Assembly (NCBI RefSeq): GCF_037975245.1
Contig: NC_092563.1
Coordinates: forward strand, 15,208,094 to 15,272,093
Reading direction: 5' to 3'
From: Apostichopus japonicus
Taxonomy: Eukaryota; Echinodermata; Holothuroidea; Aspidochirotida; Stichopodidae
Length of the DNA: 64,000 nt
The notes below the pieces were generated by a model, which did not search any database, had not been told where the DNA came from, and saw only the letters and a list, made by a program, of their open reading frames with translations. The position numbers were made by a program, and so were the translations under genes. Positions 50,081-63,854 of this stretch are shown here, piece after piece; the first letter of the stretch is position 1; each line of letters starts with the position of its first letter.

Positions 50081-51402
50081 TTATTATTAATTTTTTTGCC
50101 TTTTCTGTGACTGCTCAAAGCTTCGTCCAGTTGGATGAGAAAGACTTCATAGATTTTATTTTGTATTTTAGATAAATTTGTTTTAATGTCGCAAGAATCG
50201 AAGCAAAATTATCATATCTAGGCAGAGCGAACACAGTACTACGTAGTTGTTCAAAGTGTACAATAATTTATCCGGTGCGTCAAAGATAAAAATTCAAAGC
50301 ACACCTCTCAAAGCTGCCACACGCAATTTTAACGAAGTTATTTCCCAAACGTCAGGGTTGCGATGTCCGTTTTCGCCAATATGTAAATCTCTTCTGATGG
50401 CTACCTTGATGATTGTTGATCCATAACAGTGGGAACCCGAAGATATAATTTAATGCACAAAGGGAAAATTGCCAGCTCTAATTGGCTAATGGAAATTGAT
50501 AGCGTGATTATTACGTTATGCTAATTCATGGGTAAGCAGCAAGAATTGAAAATTAGATTTTCAAGAAAAGAAAAATTGGGATGAAATGTGAAGCATACAT
50601 ACTCAAAATTGATGATTTAAAGATGTTTTCTAATGATTCGTTAGAAATCTTGCAGAAAGAGAAAAAAAAGACCTTGCAAGAACAGACAAGTTGCTGATTG
50701 ATACTTGGAAGCAAAACCTTAAAAGCATTAATTAACAAAGACAAAGAAGGGCTTTTTTTCTCTGATTAAGTAAGCAAAAGCTCAGATTTACTTGAGAAAT
50801 AATATTTCCTTTCCAAGGATCTTGGTTGCAGACGATACCGGCTAACAAATTGTGTGAGATATTAAATCCTTAACTCCCACATACTATAGAGCCTCTAAAT
50901 GTTAGAGGATGAGGTTAAAAACCATCCATGGGAGGTTACTCTGATGGGATCAGAATATTCAGGGTTTGATAATGTCAGGCGTTCAATATGATTTTCATTT
51001 AGACATTCAGGTACATTTCTTGGATAATTTGATGTAATGAGGCTCAGAGTTTTATGCAATGACATATTGTAAAAGTAATTTTAGCTATGTATACAGTATT
51101 TGTTCAGTATGGCAAAATTTGTGCAGTATAGGATTGAACTGATTTGCCTGGCTCATTGCATTTTATGAAGTATTTGATGTGAACAACATTATTCTGATGA
51201 CAATGTTGTGTCCACTCTGGTGAGGCCAAATATTTTGCACCATGGTCCCTCCAAAAAATATCCACATACGGTATAAAAGTTCTATTTGACATTCTTTCCG
51301 ACTGAAAGGTTAATTAAAGAAGATAGTTAGAGTCAACAAGTTGGATGATAGTACTAAGACAGTTATCAAACAGTTATCAAACAGTTCAAACAGTTAAAAA
51401 CA
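50081..51402. other. JPH intron 1, nothing recognised
   Basis: A+T-rich intronic sequence; no exon or repeat boundary supported. Confidence 0.5.
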
Positions 51403-51434
51403 GTTCGCGAGTTCCTGCTTGCGGGAAGATCACA
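51403..51434 (+). mobile_element. SINE family A, 3' terminal fragment
   Basis: GTTCGCGAGTTCCTGCTTGC then GGGAAGATCACATA is identical to the 3' end of the copy at 62263. The 5' body is missing, and the tail has expanded into the adjoining microsatellite. Confidence 0.8.
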
Positions 51435-51570
51435 TATACATACATACATACATACATACATACATACATACATACATACATACATACATACATACATACA
51501 TACATACATACATACATACATACATACATACATACATACATACATACATACATACATACATACATACATA
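51435..51570 (+). repeat. (TACA)n microsatellite, about 34 units
   Basis: An uninterrupted TACA run directly continues the tail of the SINE fragment, so it probably grew from the SINE tail. The Tyr-Ile-His-Thr and Met-Tyr-Val-Cys frames across it are artefacts. Confidence 0.97.
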
Positions 51571-54500
51571 AAAAAGATAAATGTACTTGTTGGAGCTATT
51601 TGGCTGCTATCATTTATACTATATTACTGTTTAATTAATCTCATAGGTAACATAATATACTGTTATAATAGGTAACATATTAATGTTATGATAGGTAGCA
51701 TATTCAGGCTACCATATGTAGGTAATATTGTACATTATTATCTGTAACATACTTATTCCTGCTTATGTATTTTAAGTGACTTTGTGTGGAAACATTCTTA
51801 TGGAGATATCAGCAGTTCGGCCATTTTTAAGTATGTATAGTACATTTATAACTAGTTAATCAATTTACAGTATAGTTTCATAATGTTTCTGTGTCCTAAT
51901 CATAGCTGGTTGCATGCAGTTACAGCAGTTATTAAAGTTATGTAACCATATGTCTCTTTGCCTCAAAGTTCACTCGGGTATTACAACAGTGCACAACACA
52001 GTACATACTATAATACCATGTGCGATAGTGTTTATCCCTGTTGGCCTTCTAAAGTAACTGACTGGTAATTAATAACCTATGGTTACTCAGTTAATTGCAA
52101 TAACAAGTGTGCCCCAATTCTTTAAATGCAAAGTAGACTACATGACCTATAATTGGTACATACAGTATGCTACGAATGCACATGGGACATCTTCTTGAGA
52201 AGTGTCTCGTTTAAAGCTGCCTTTTTTAGTCGATTCTGATAAGTGTTTCAAGGACTTTGCATAATTGATTCACATACTGTAGTAATGTGGTTCAATAACT
52301 TGATTTGTGGTAACATTTTATTTCAAATTCGTCCTGAAAAATTTGAAACTTTGAAAGTTATGTTTAGCATGTGATTAATAGTACAGTGAAAAAGTGCTTG
52401 GCTGACCAGAATTATAATATCAAATGTAATAATAATTAATTAATTGCTTAACTCTTCATTAAGAATAATTAGAAGGGTATCTTAGTTGGATCAATTGTAA
52501 TCTTTGTCTCGTATAAATTCTCAGTGGATATGGAAAGTCGGCAACCATCTCAAAAATAAGCTGTTTAATAGCTCTATGCCGTCCACAATAGCCTAGATAT
52601 CCAAGAATCCCACAAAATTAAGCAATCAAAGTGTAAGATTGAAAATGTTGATTTTTCAGCATGAAACGATAAGTTTAACCAAATACTAAACTGTGTTTAG
52701 GACAGTATATATTCTCTTTTTAACAAAAACCACAATATTGGACCTACTAGGAAGATTCGTACAGTACATCTAGGGAGATGTACCCCACATGTATAAAGTG
52801 TACTTTAATATGTACATATAGTACCAGGTTAAACTCATTGATAAATTAAATTGCAAGAATTCTCCATAAGCTCTGACAGTGTACTATCCTCTCTATTTAT
52901 GCCTCGTACTCCACGATGATGATGATGATGATGGTGACACATCGTAAGGTATAAAACGCTTCCCCATAAATTCAGTCTGGCTACAAGAGATGACATATGA
53001 TTTACGTTGCTACGTAAGGTTATATTACATGGCGGATATTGGTCTGTAGTCTGGGCACATATCACACAGGGAAGGGACATGACGTGATTTCCTTCCCTTC
53101 GGACATCCTATTGTGTTTGAGGTCACAGTTACTCTTTGGTGATCGGTCTCCACCATGAGGTTGGTATGTGTGGTATGCCATGTATGCTTGAGGGGTTGGA
53201 CCCATATATGGGATCTAGTTAACCATATTGGGAAAGTGCATGTAGGAGCCTATGTGTGTGTGTGTATATGCCATGCATATGTTTTGTTGGTGAGAAGACT
53301 GGTTTAAGTCATTCGCTGACATGTAACAGCACGTGTGGATCACTAGTACTGTACATACATATCGCACTGTGTGTAAGTTACACAGAACACAGGGTTAACC
53401 GTCACAAGATACAGAATGTGACGTCTTATGGTGTCTGTCGTATCAATGAGTGAAGTATATATAAGCGTACATGCAGAACGTGTTAAGAAACACCTTGTTT
53501 TATTTCTTTATTTAGTGTAGTTTTCAATTGCTTAGTTTCTCTAAATATATCACTTCCCAGTCATCGTAATTTCTGTGTTGCACATATTGGAAGATTGTTA
53601 CGTAATCCTACCTTGCACTCTATGCAAGGTGCTATTGTTCAAAAATTGTGACTACGCAGCCACGGTACATGGATGGTTCATGTACTGTATTGATTGCCTA
53701 CAGCGGTTTGCAATATATTGCAAACCATGGCAGAGTACAGAGCATCATAACTTATACCAAACATAATGCTACAACATATATCAGTTGGTCTGAAGATGAA
53801 TTTTGAAATGGTACAGATGGCATTTGTGTTGCTTTTACAGCTAAATTTAGGTTCAACCGCTAAAGTATATTTGTTACAAACTTTTATAATCACTACACTA
53901 AAATATGTACCTGAGAACCTAATGCAGTGATTCAACCAACCCACCAAAAATTTATAACAGAACTCATAAGGTATAAACTGGAAGAGTATTCAATTGATTC
54001 AAACAACAAACATTACACACTACATTTGTTGAACACAAAATGTTCTCTGACTATGTTGTGGATAAGTTGTTATTGTTGGGTGCAGTTAAATGGTACAACC
54101 ATATCTTATTGATTATCTAGATTGGGGTGTAGCCTATCGTGTGTGAATTTTTCGATGCTTTGGTGGGACGAGCATGCACAAAGTACTTTTACAAAACTCA
54201 AAGCAGAACCCACCTTTAAGAAATAGCTTGTGAACAAGTCTGTCATTAAATATCTAAAACCCTCCATTCTTGTCAAAAATTAACATATCTTGGAAGTAGA
54301 TTTAATTTCCTTTGTCTCATTACTTAAATGGTATTTTTCATTGGCTCCCTTTACAAATCTTTCACTGCTACAAAGATCTGTTACCCTAGATACTGAAACA
54401 GAATGTCAAAGCAGGAACTGAACACTCTCATCACCTTCATTCATTTAATAAACTAATAGGAATCTGAAATTGACTTGAATTGGCAGCTGTTTCATCGAGA

Positions 54501-57500
54501 AACAAGGAAAAATAGTCTTCATTTAGCTATATTTAGCAGTGATTGATGTTATTGAATCTTGCCTTTTTCCCTTGTTCCTTTTTTCCCTTGTTCCTTTTTC
54601 TTGGTCCGTTTGACACAATTTCATAAACAAGCTTGAGGGGATATATTACAAGTGTACTCGTATTTTGCCAGTTTAAACGATTAAATCATTTTTGTTGTTG
54701 AATTTATGACCATTATTTAGAGCGAAAGAGAGTGATCATGCAAGTATTATTAGTGCTGGATCAATTGTCAGCTGGTGTCGGTGAAGAATGTAGAAATTAC
54801 GGAACTTTTGCAGTGATTTTCTAGCAATTTGATGAATTTTTTTTTTTTAAATTTATTTATTTATATTTTTTTTATTGAGCCTCAATGTGAAGATAATCTG
54901 TGTTTGTATTTAGTGTATGCAACGTAGCTGAGTCATGATCGACCAGTGACAGTGAACTTACTAGTCATCCTCCCACATGCGGTATTTGTTGAAATTATGT
55001 GTGTACACGGTACAGCGAGTCGAGACAAACAAGGCTTTAAAGGGATGTGCTGGTGGCAGGCAATGTAACACGTTATTTAAAGAGAATAACATTTTGCCAG
55101 ATTAATCGAGATACGGTTAATTGATTGTAACCGATTTGTAACGAAATGCTATAGTAAGATGATGTGGTTTGGACCTAAAAATTTTATCAAGCAATGACAT
55201 TCAGTCACTACTGGAATGTATCTCTTTATTGTGTAGCAACCAGTGACAGGCATTGGAGGTTGTACTGAGAGGGTAGCGGATACCTTTAGTACATATGGTG
55301 TACAGGTATTCATATTTCGATTGTTTGGATAGAAAACCAATGCTAGGTATGTTTCAGCATATATGCAATATGTAGTGCTCAATGAAGCATCTTTCTTAGG
55401 AGTCAGGAGTTTTGTTTTCCACATCTACCGAGCACTGGTCAAAATTAGAATTCCCATTGAACATACTAAGACAGCTCCCAGGACCTTCCAAACATATTTA
55501 CCAAATGACGGTCAGTGAGTGAGAAATTATTGAATTTGATTTCGATCCTGCACATTTAGGCACCTGGTCATTTTTTTCATAGTACTAATTAAAAGTGCAA
55601 CTGAAAGTGAATTTTAAGATGTGAAAAAGTTTGGACTTTTTACTTAATTCAGTACTTGAAGTGATACTTGATTAGTAAAACTACTGTATCAGGATCTGTA
55701 ATATTATTAATTGCATTCATTTAGTATCGAACAGAAAGTGAAGCTTTTAACAAAATTAACTAAAGATGGTTTTAAAAAAATTGATAAAAAAACAGATACA
55801 TTATAATTAGTATCAGAACTACCTTTTAATGATCTCGACAATATGTAAATAAAATACTGAACGATTGATGTTAGATGCACAGTTTACATTTTACTTTCAT
55901 GAATATGTCATACTCATTATATTAAAACCTACAGTAGTAAATCTGTAACCATACAATTCCACGCCAAACCCCCCTCCCTTTTCCTCCCCCTCCATTCACT
56001 TCCCTTCCCTGCTTAGTTACAATTATAACTTGAAGTCAGCGCATGATGTTATATGCATTAAAGACTAGAATAGTCCAAGGAAAATATTAATATCAGAAAT
56101 AATGCATCAAAACAAAAGAAAAAAACATAAGGTGACTCTCTCTGCATGCATTAATCATATCAATAGAAATGTCATGAGCTGATTCACAGAAGAATGAAAA
56201 GCATGAGCCTTCTCTCTGTCCAGATACGATATTTGTTTTCAAATTATCCCATTGAATTATTCTGTCGATCAACTGAGGAGTCATTTGGTATTGATATACC
56301 CTGTACGTGCATATATCCATCCACGAAGACTTGCAAGTTCTTTGGGCAAGGTTACCCATTACGTTGGATTTTTGAGGATGCAATCTGATGCCGTTCTCAA
56401 CCGGAACAACCCTGCCAGCATTTTCATAAAGTAACCATTTTGACAACAACAACAAAATAGAAAAAAAAGAAGAAGAAAAAAGGAAAAAAAAGAGAAGAAG
56501 CTAGATGGCCAAACTTGTTATGGAAAGCCCCCTCACCCCCCCCCCTTATAAAAGAAAAAGAAAAAAAACAACTCCAACCGATGCATCGCTGCCGAGTAAA
56601 TTCCAATCTTGCGTCGCCTCGCAGCGATCTCCCCCTTTCTAAATAAATCAGACTAGAATAAAAACTAATTTCTGGAGATGAAACGTAAATTGCAGAATAA
56701 TTTTGTCGTGTTCAAAATACGGCAGTTTTCCTAGATTCCTAGAGTCTGGAACTTTAGGCGACAAGTTACCCAAACTCGCAAAGAACGTGTCATGTTAATT
56801 GTAAAAACGAGAGTGTTTTACTGATGCAATCATTCCTTTTCTACTTTCTTCTCGGCATTCTCACGATTCTGATTCTGATAGCAATATCCATGAGAGAGAT
56901 TTCTCCCATTTAGGAATTTTGTGAGTTTTTTTTTTTCTCGCCCAATTTATAGAGAGAGAGCAAAAAAGCAAGTACTTTAATTAGCAATTAGGAAATTTAT
57001 GTGTCACAGCTAAGTTTGAAAGAAAAACAAACAAAAAAACAGTCACTTGATAATTAAGTCAAGTACTGTAACACCTACTGTTAGAGACTTAATGCCATGA
57101 TGACGTGAAAGTTGAGTCGTTTCATGTTTTCTTGCAAACCATTGCTAATTGAGCTCAGAGGACTCATCAGAGATAAAAATGCTCATCTCACTCTGGTAGA
57201 CAGTAACTGTGGTTTAATTTATTCGGCATATTAATTCATGACTGCTTTACAACACAAAACATGTTTACACTTCAAGTTTTCAACTGATCAATTACCAACA
57301 TTGTCAAAATTTTCAATATTGCGTCTACTATCAGTGTTAAAATGTTTCCATTTAATTTGATGTCTCAGAGAGCTCTGTAAAATGCATCAAGTTGTAGCTA
57401 CAATAATACTCGTCAAATTTTGAACATAATTCAGCATTCTAGCAACTTTTGCGGCATTTATGATATATATAGTTTAAAAAAGTTTCCCAAAAACGTACGG

Positions 57501-59593
57501 CCCACAATCTTGGATACGCTGTCCCTTAGTTAAAGGGTGTGAAGACTCGCGCACAAAGAAACGTCTAATGCCGTTAATCTGACCTAGTTTCGAATGAGGT
57601 GTAACAGAAGTGTTAGACACCACCATCGATCCCGGAAAATACACACACAGCTTGCTACCGTCGGTAATTAGACACTAGTGTACAGTCAGTACATACAGCT
57701 ACAATACCCACAATACAGTGTACATAGCAGGGATGGACATCTCAGGTCTAGATAAAAGATAACAAGGTATCACGTTTCATTACTGTCTGCATTTTTGTAG
57801 CGACACGAACAAAACGTCACTTGCAAGCAACAGAAAGTTAACTTTTTCAGATGGCGGCACGCGGCTTGGGGCGAGTCTTCAATGCCTTTAAGGCCTTACG
57901 CTGAAATACGGTACCTGTAGGATGTTCACATCAAACGTCAGGAAATGGAGTGAAACTGCCTGACACATGTATGCTCATCTGAATGCACAGGACCAAGTAA
58001 CTCTAAAAACAGGAAGGAAGCAATCATAAGGTACTGTAATTCTATCCGCATGAAGATCGAACCGCGACAGGAATCACCGAAACCAAGAAAGGAAAATGAA
58101 AGAAAGATGAATTATTAGAGGTACGAAGAGGATGATGGTTAGCTGTATTAATATACTCCGAGTAAGGTTACCTAAATCAATTGTTGATCTTATTTAAGAA
58201 TCTAAAAGCTTTTACAGGTTGACGATATAACCTCCCCCCTCCCCCCCCCCCCCAGAGAAGAGAAAAATATGCTTGAATGGTGAAATTATGATACGTACAG
58301 TACATGTTCAGTTTTTCAAATTTGGTGACAATGATTTAGAGGCTAGGATGCATGCAGGGTGGAGCAGGGAGGATGTCGAGGAGGATGGAGGAGAGCGGGA
58401 TGTCCAGATGATTTAAAGAACCGCTCATTCAGTCAGCTAGCAGTACCATCTCCATCACTTCTTCTTGCTTGGTATTCCAGTTACATAAATTTTGGAGGAA
58501 ATATTAACAACAACATCATACCAAAATATAATCACAAACATTTATTCACACAGAAACAATGCACCGTACCGTATACATGTATATTTTTGCTCAAATTATG
58601 CCTCATACTTTACTGGTATATTTCCCAAGAGTTTTTGTAAAATTTGTTTTTCCAACCTCGCAGTCTCTTTCTCTCTGTGTCTCTCCGATATATTTGTCAC
58701 GGTTGTGATCCTTTTTAAGCAACCAGCAATTTTATTTTTGCATTAATTTTCACTTTTTGGAGTAATTCATAAGCTTTAAAGTGATTAAATATAGACGAAG
58801 CAACTTTCCAAATAATTGCTTAGGGCCCCATAGGAGAGAGGCTAGGGAGTACGGTGTTTGAGGAGGGAAGAAGAAGCTATCGCTACCAATGCAGATCCAG
58901 TCGGCTGTTTGTCGATGTTGTGTCACTCCCGGCCGTTCTGGAAATTGCATCTGCAGGCCTCATTATGGATAACGTTTTCAAAACTAAATTCGGGTGGCAT
59001 GTACGCTCTTGGCATAAAAGCCTGAACTGAAGGGGAGGGAAGTGGTCAATGAGATTTTGAAGATGGTTTGGAGGGATGATGGCATGCTGTTGGCATGACG
59101 ACAACCATTCATTTTCTAATAATCGGGATGATGATTTAATCACCCAGGATGTGACATAGGCTAGAGTGTGTTGTTAACTGCTGTTTCCTTCTACGTCCAG
59201 TAATCGTAGAGCTACATAGGTTGTTGATCTGAATTTTACGGGCTGTGGATGATCAATATGATGGGGAAGCTGAGGAACCGATTTGGCTTCGAGCTATATT
59301 TTTCACTCGGGTTGTAATGTATTAACTGCAGTGTTGTGATAAATGACGAAGCTAGGTAATATATTACACATAATTGGATATACCCCCTCATTTAATATGA
59401 GATCTATGTCTTAAAAATATATATATTTTTTTACCCCTAATTGCAGTTATTAATCATTTAATCCAAATACAATGTGTTTCCCTCAAATATGATGTTTTGT
59501 AGCATAATTTACAAACCTCATAGCCTGCTTTTATTACCATGGCAGAGTTAGTGGATTATATTATGGTCACAGCTTTAAGTATTTAAGTATTTC
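51571..59593. other. long JPH intron 1 stretch, no exon recognised
   Basis: Contents: (GAT)n at 52914-52933; a perfect 22-bp palindrome at 53705-53726; an AT-rich T-run tract at 54836-54880; a purine-rich tract at 56456-56505; and a C13 run at 58241-58253. A 120-codon minus frame (56455-56093) has no recognisable relatives. Confidence 0.45.
53705..53726. other. perfect 22-bp palindrome
   Basis: GGTTTGCAATA followed by its exact reverse complement TATTGCAAACC. It contains ATTGCAAA, an octamer (POU-type) binding word, on both strands. Confidence 0.7.
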
Positions 59594-59697
59594 AGATCCT
59601 CCTGCAATCAGGAACTCGCAAAGAAGCCTCAATGTCTTATCATAGCCGCAAGCTGATCAAAATCAGTCTATTAGTTTCATATTTAACGTCCATGATT
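59594..59697 (-). mobile_element. SINE family A, 5'-truncated fragment
   Basis: The plus strand reads AGATCCTCCTGCAATCAGGA, ACTCGCAAAGAAGCCTCAAT and CATATTTAACGTCCATGATTA, the reverse complement of the 3' half of the SINE at 49838. The tRNA head is absent. Confidence 0.8.
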
Positions 59698-61852
59698 AGG
59701 TCCCAGTTGTCTCTATCTCTCTCTCTTTTTCCAAAAAAAGATTCATCTCTAAAGGAAAGATCAAAGCCAAGCAACACTCTTGTAGTGAAGATGCTTATAA
59801 TGATGAACAATTCCATAAAACAGATTAATAAAATTAGATTCTATTCGGAAATGTCAAATCCTGTAAAATGTTCCATCATAGTAGACCGATAATGATATCA
59901 TCAAGTCTAAAATAGACAAACCAGAACTGCTTCTGTTTCAATGTTAAATTGAAATTCGGTTAATGACTCTCTTAATATTTCATTTGACTGATAAAGATGG
60001 TGTATATTACAAAACAAAACATTGATAGAGTGATTTGTGAAGATTTTAACCTTTCTTCTTAATACTGCAATCGGCTTAAATAGCAAGATTATTTTACTAA
60101 AAATAGAGATTTTACTCACAGCGGCAACAACAATTAAATTGCAAATAATAAACATGGCCTCTCTGACATGGCTTCTTTAGACCAATTGAAGAAGATGATA
60201 GCTGTTTGTGGTAGTTATTCATTTATTCCAAGCATCTTTCTCTCATAAAATAAAGATGATGGGTTCAGCTGTGTTCTTTTTAATGTCATCCTCTGAAGGT
60301 ATGGAATTTATACAAGTTTATCCCCATGAAAAACAGGGCCATGAAAGGATCATGCATGTTCTAATGGTTTTTTAAGTCTATTTTCAGACTTTGACATTTG
60401 TGGTAGGAACAATTTCATGAGCTACAGGGAATGTATAGCCAATTCACTCTCACAGATGATCTGATTTTAACGCCATTTGAAAAGAAACAAATTTTGTCTC
60501 CTGTTGCCCCCCCCCCCCCAATATCCCCTGGAGGTTTGCATCTTAAAATTGTTTCTTGTGCAGTAGTAAATTACTAATTTAAGCAAATAATTTTATAAAA
60601 CTCACATTCAGTGTGTTTATATGAACTTTTAAAAGCAGATATCCAAAAGAGATTGTCCCACTTTTGGCAACAAAAATATATTGTCCTGCACGAAAACTAA
60701 ATTCACTTGTTTTTCTAAAGGTCTCTGTGACGTTCAAATATATCAGTTTCTTAAGAAGCGTGACATCATCGTTTTCAACACACATACATATGATTGAATT
60801 GTTTATAAGGTTTAGTGAGTTAACTTTTCTAATAATAATTCTAATAATTAAAAGTATCCTCTTAGCTAGAATTGCTTGAAAGTTTGCACCATATGCAACA
60901 GTCGGTTAGGGTCACCAGAGTCATAGCTGCACAGTAGATATTGCAAGCAAACACAGTTGATATGATATAGACATCAAGTACTTTAGTATGATGAAATCAA
61001 GTGGTAAAATGTTGTTGTTGTACCCGCTTCCATGAACTTTTATCCCGGATGTTGGCAAAGAGCGCTGAATTTGTATTCTAGGCAAATCCTTAATCCCTTG
61101 AGCTACTTTGCCAAGAAAAAAAAAAGTGACCTCCATTTCCTTTCCCACAAATAGTCAGATGTTTTTAGTCTTCAATTTGTGTTTTTTCCTTTCCACTCTC
61201 CATATAGTAGTGGAGAATCTTGTGTTATATCCTATATCTACATATATACATATACATACATACATACATATGATGATCGAACCTATCAGTAGTACGGATG
61301 AGAGATTGCTTCTCTCAAAATTCACGTGGGTGTCAGGAGCTTCTCGAGTTGCAGTAATCTGAATAAGGGAGAGGAATCTGTAGTTCCAGTATTAGGGAAC
61401 TTGTATATTAAATGAAAGACAGCTATATTTGACATGGAGCAGTCTCGAAGACGATCGCTATTTCGCCACCCCCCCCCAAACCTTAATTGTGCTAAAAGTT
61501 TGCTTAAACGGTTCATGATTCCTCTCCCGGCCATGCTATCATAGAGAAGAAGGTTCCATGTTAAATTGGACAATTAAATGTCTCAGGTGTAGGAGGAAAC
61601 AAATATAATAACGCTAGGAGGGTGGTCTATAATACCTGTAGAAGTTTGAGCCTGGGCGACCAGTATTTGTATTTCTAGCATATTAGGAGGCAGTAGTGAT
61701 GGCCTTGAAGGCAGCTCTGATTGCCATGGCAAAATCCTAGATGCTAGGTACCGTGTGCTTACATAACTCACATAAATTGTAAGTTTTGGCATCACTGGAG
61801 ACAGCAGATTTTGAATGCATTAATAATTACGATGCTTTCCAAAATTAAGGAT
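59698..61852. other. JPH intron 1, nothing recognised
   Basis: Includes a C12 run (about 60508-60519) and a short (ACAT)n near 61245-61270. No exon. Confidence 0.45.
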
Positions 61853-62030
61853 GGCAAATACAGTGGGTAAGGACACTGGACTTCAGTATAATCCTGAGGC
61901 CACTAGTTCAAATCCAGTTGCACCCTCAAAACTTCCTTAAATATGCTCTTTCAAAATCTGTTTAGCACTATTCAATTGTTGATTTACCCACCAATTTTCA
62001 TAATACTGAAATCAAATCTAGGCCCTATTT
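61853..62030 (+). mobile_element. possible tRNA-derived SINE, family D
   Basis: GGCAAATACAGTGGGTAAGG is followed 33 bases later by a B-box-like CTAGTTCAAATCCAGTTGC, a spacing compatible with a tRNA head. The body and 3' end are undefined because no second copy is seen. Confidence 0.4.
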
Positions 62031-62262
62031 CACCAATAGGCACAGAGACACAATCGTGACTATACCTAGCCTACTTTGCATATAAAACTTGGGACATTCA
62101 GGGAATAATTTAGTGTTTTAATTTCTTTGTAATAGTTTTGATGGTTCTGAACTTTTGTCCCACTCGTATAAAATACTAGATTGTACTTGTGTACACAAAA
62201 CTGCTGTTCGTCTTAAATTTCATTCGTATAGCGATTTGATGACTTTGCATGGCATTTTGCAA

Positions 62263-62514
62263 GGCGGAGTGTATAGCCTAGTGGTTAACGCCGGCGTCTC
62301 CCAGTCATGAGATCCCCGGTTCGATTCCCCGCCGACAGCAATGTGTGTCGTCTGGCAAGGGTGTTGTTCAATAACAACTTCCTGACATGGACGTTAAATG
62401 AATGTGTGCCGAGAGATTGGCTTCGGTCAGCTTGCGAGTCAATAAGCCTCCATGGCTTCTTTCGCGAGTTCCTGCTTGCGGGAAGATCACATATACATAC
62501 ATACATACATACAT
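62263..62514 (+). mobile_element. tRNA-derived SINE, family A, young copy
   Basis: GGCGGAGTGTATAGCCTAGT then GGTTAACGCC, an intact B box CCGGTTCGATTCCCC, body with GTGTCGTCTGGCAAGGGTG and GACATGGACGTTAAATGAAT, and 3' end GAGTTCCTGCTTGCGGGAAG with a (CATA)n tail. Both promoter boxes are well kept. It defines a subfamily distinct from the copies at 3151 and 49838 but identical at the 3' end to the fragment at 51403. Confidence 0.88.
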
Positions 62515-62656
62515 TTTACGAGGCATACCGTATAGATTATTCGCCTGACCTTTTGTTATTTTTTGTAGCTGGTAAGGTGATTTAATCACCAGTTATTTGG
62601 AACCATTTCATGAGATGTAATGCTTCCTAGCAGTCATGAAAACATTGCTCTGTTCA

Positions 62657-62977
62657 GAGCAAAACGTTTAATGGCAGTACGTCGGGCGGTCTTCTGAGGC
62701 AACCAGATTTGTATCTGCATAACCAAAATCAGCTGTGGAGGTTGTCCGGTCGACAACTAGTTGTTTATCCCCGGAAAAGGGTGAAATGATAAATTGCTAG
62801 ATCATCATTTAAGCTGGTGTTCTATTCACCAAACCTACACATCTCTCCAACAGTGTACGAATTGGTCAATGTTGATTCACTACATCTTTCCGGATACCAA
62901 ATTTGTCGTTCGGACAACATGTCAGACCTGGTTGTCCTAGGGATGCAGCCAGACAATAAATTCCTTGAAAGTTTGCC
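62657..62977 (+). mobile_element. dispersed family G element, copy
   Basis: It starts GAGCAAAACGTTTAATGG, then CATAACCAAAATCAGCTG, GGAGGTTGTCCGGTCGACAA, GAAATGATAAATTGC, ACCAAACCTACACATCTC and GACCTGGTTGTCCTAGGGA, ending CCTTGAAAGTTTGCC. The reverse complement of this end (GGCAAACTTTCAAGG) matches the start of the copy at 31018, giving terminal inverted repeats. Confidence 0.7.
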
Positions 62978-63702
62978 TTGCTATTATAGCTAAGTACTCA
63001 TCTTTTATATCTGATGAGAGATCCATTCTAGTTACAGTATGTCTTCCCAACTTTATACACATCCAAACACTATTTATACTAAGGTATAGATGATGTAAAT
63101 CAAATGTTAGGAGGCCTAAGTGCTTGTACATCTGAAAATAATTTATGGCTGCGATTTCTTCCAGGCAGTTTCATGTTTCTATGAAAATACTCTTAATTTA
63201 CCCAGATGAGTTTGTTTCTATATAAACCGTATCCATGGAAATATCATATACAAATTGGTTATTAGTGACAATTTTACCACCAAGAAACCCAATGCAAAAT
63301 TGCTTTGTAATAATAACAAGACCAAAAAAGTTGTTTTTAAATTAAATTTCACAGAACAAATCCAACGTTTTGTAGATCTGTGTTTTGAAATCAGTTTTGG
63401 TTGTTGTGATCATTTTCTCTATATTTGGGTCAAGCAATGGTATTGTTGTGGTCCCTAGAGATGTTCCCCTTGGGATACAGTATATGGCAATTAATATGCT
63501 TATAACGTTTTGAACATTAGTAGGTTTTTATTCCTGTACCTGAAGTTCAATAGTCATGCAATTTACAATTTTACAACATTTGACACCAATTTGATAAAAA
63601 TTATGGTGTCTTCGCTTATACACTTCTTTCTTTACAAAGAAATTCAGTAATGTATAGATATATTGGGTTGCTTATACATTTCTTTACAAAGAAAGTCCAG
63701 TA

Positions 63703-63703
<1 letters not shown>
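62978..63703. other. JPH intron 1, nothing recognised
   Basis: A+T-rich; a short duplicated string TATACA(C/T)TTCTTTCTTTACAAAGAAA-like occurs at about 63619 and 63674. No exon. Confidence 0.45.
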
Positions 63704-63752
<49 letters not shown>

Positions 63753-63799
63753 ACATATATATATATATACATATATATATTTATATTTATATATTTATA

Positions 63800-63853
<54 letters not shown>
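63704..63853. repeat. (TA)n microsatellite
   Basis: About 150 bases of TA repeats with scattered TTTATA and TGTATACA variants, abutting the 3' end of the SINE that follows. Confidence 0.97.

Positions 63854-63854
<1 letters not shown>

Noticed and set aside
51345-51638. Tyr-Ile-His-Thr and Met-Tyr-Val-Cys repeat peptides
   Set aside because: Translation of (TACA)n on the two strands, not genes.
56093-56455. Minus-strand open frame of 120 codons
   Set aside because: Composition looks random and no motif is recognised; another frame is open over the same bases on the opposite strand.
62263-62340. Possible genuine tRNA gene
   Set aside because: Promoter boxes are good, but the anticodon and T stems do not pair and a SINE body and tail follow.
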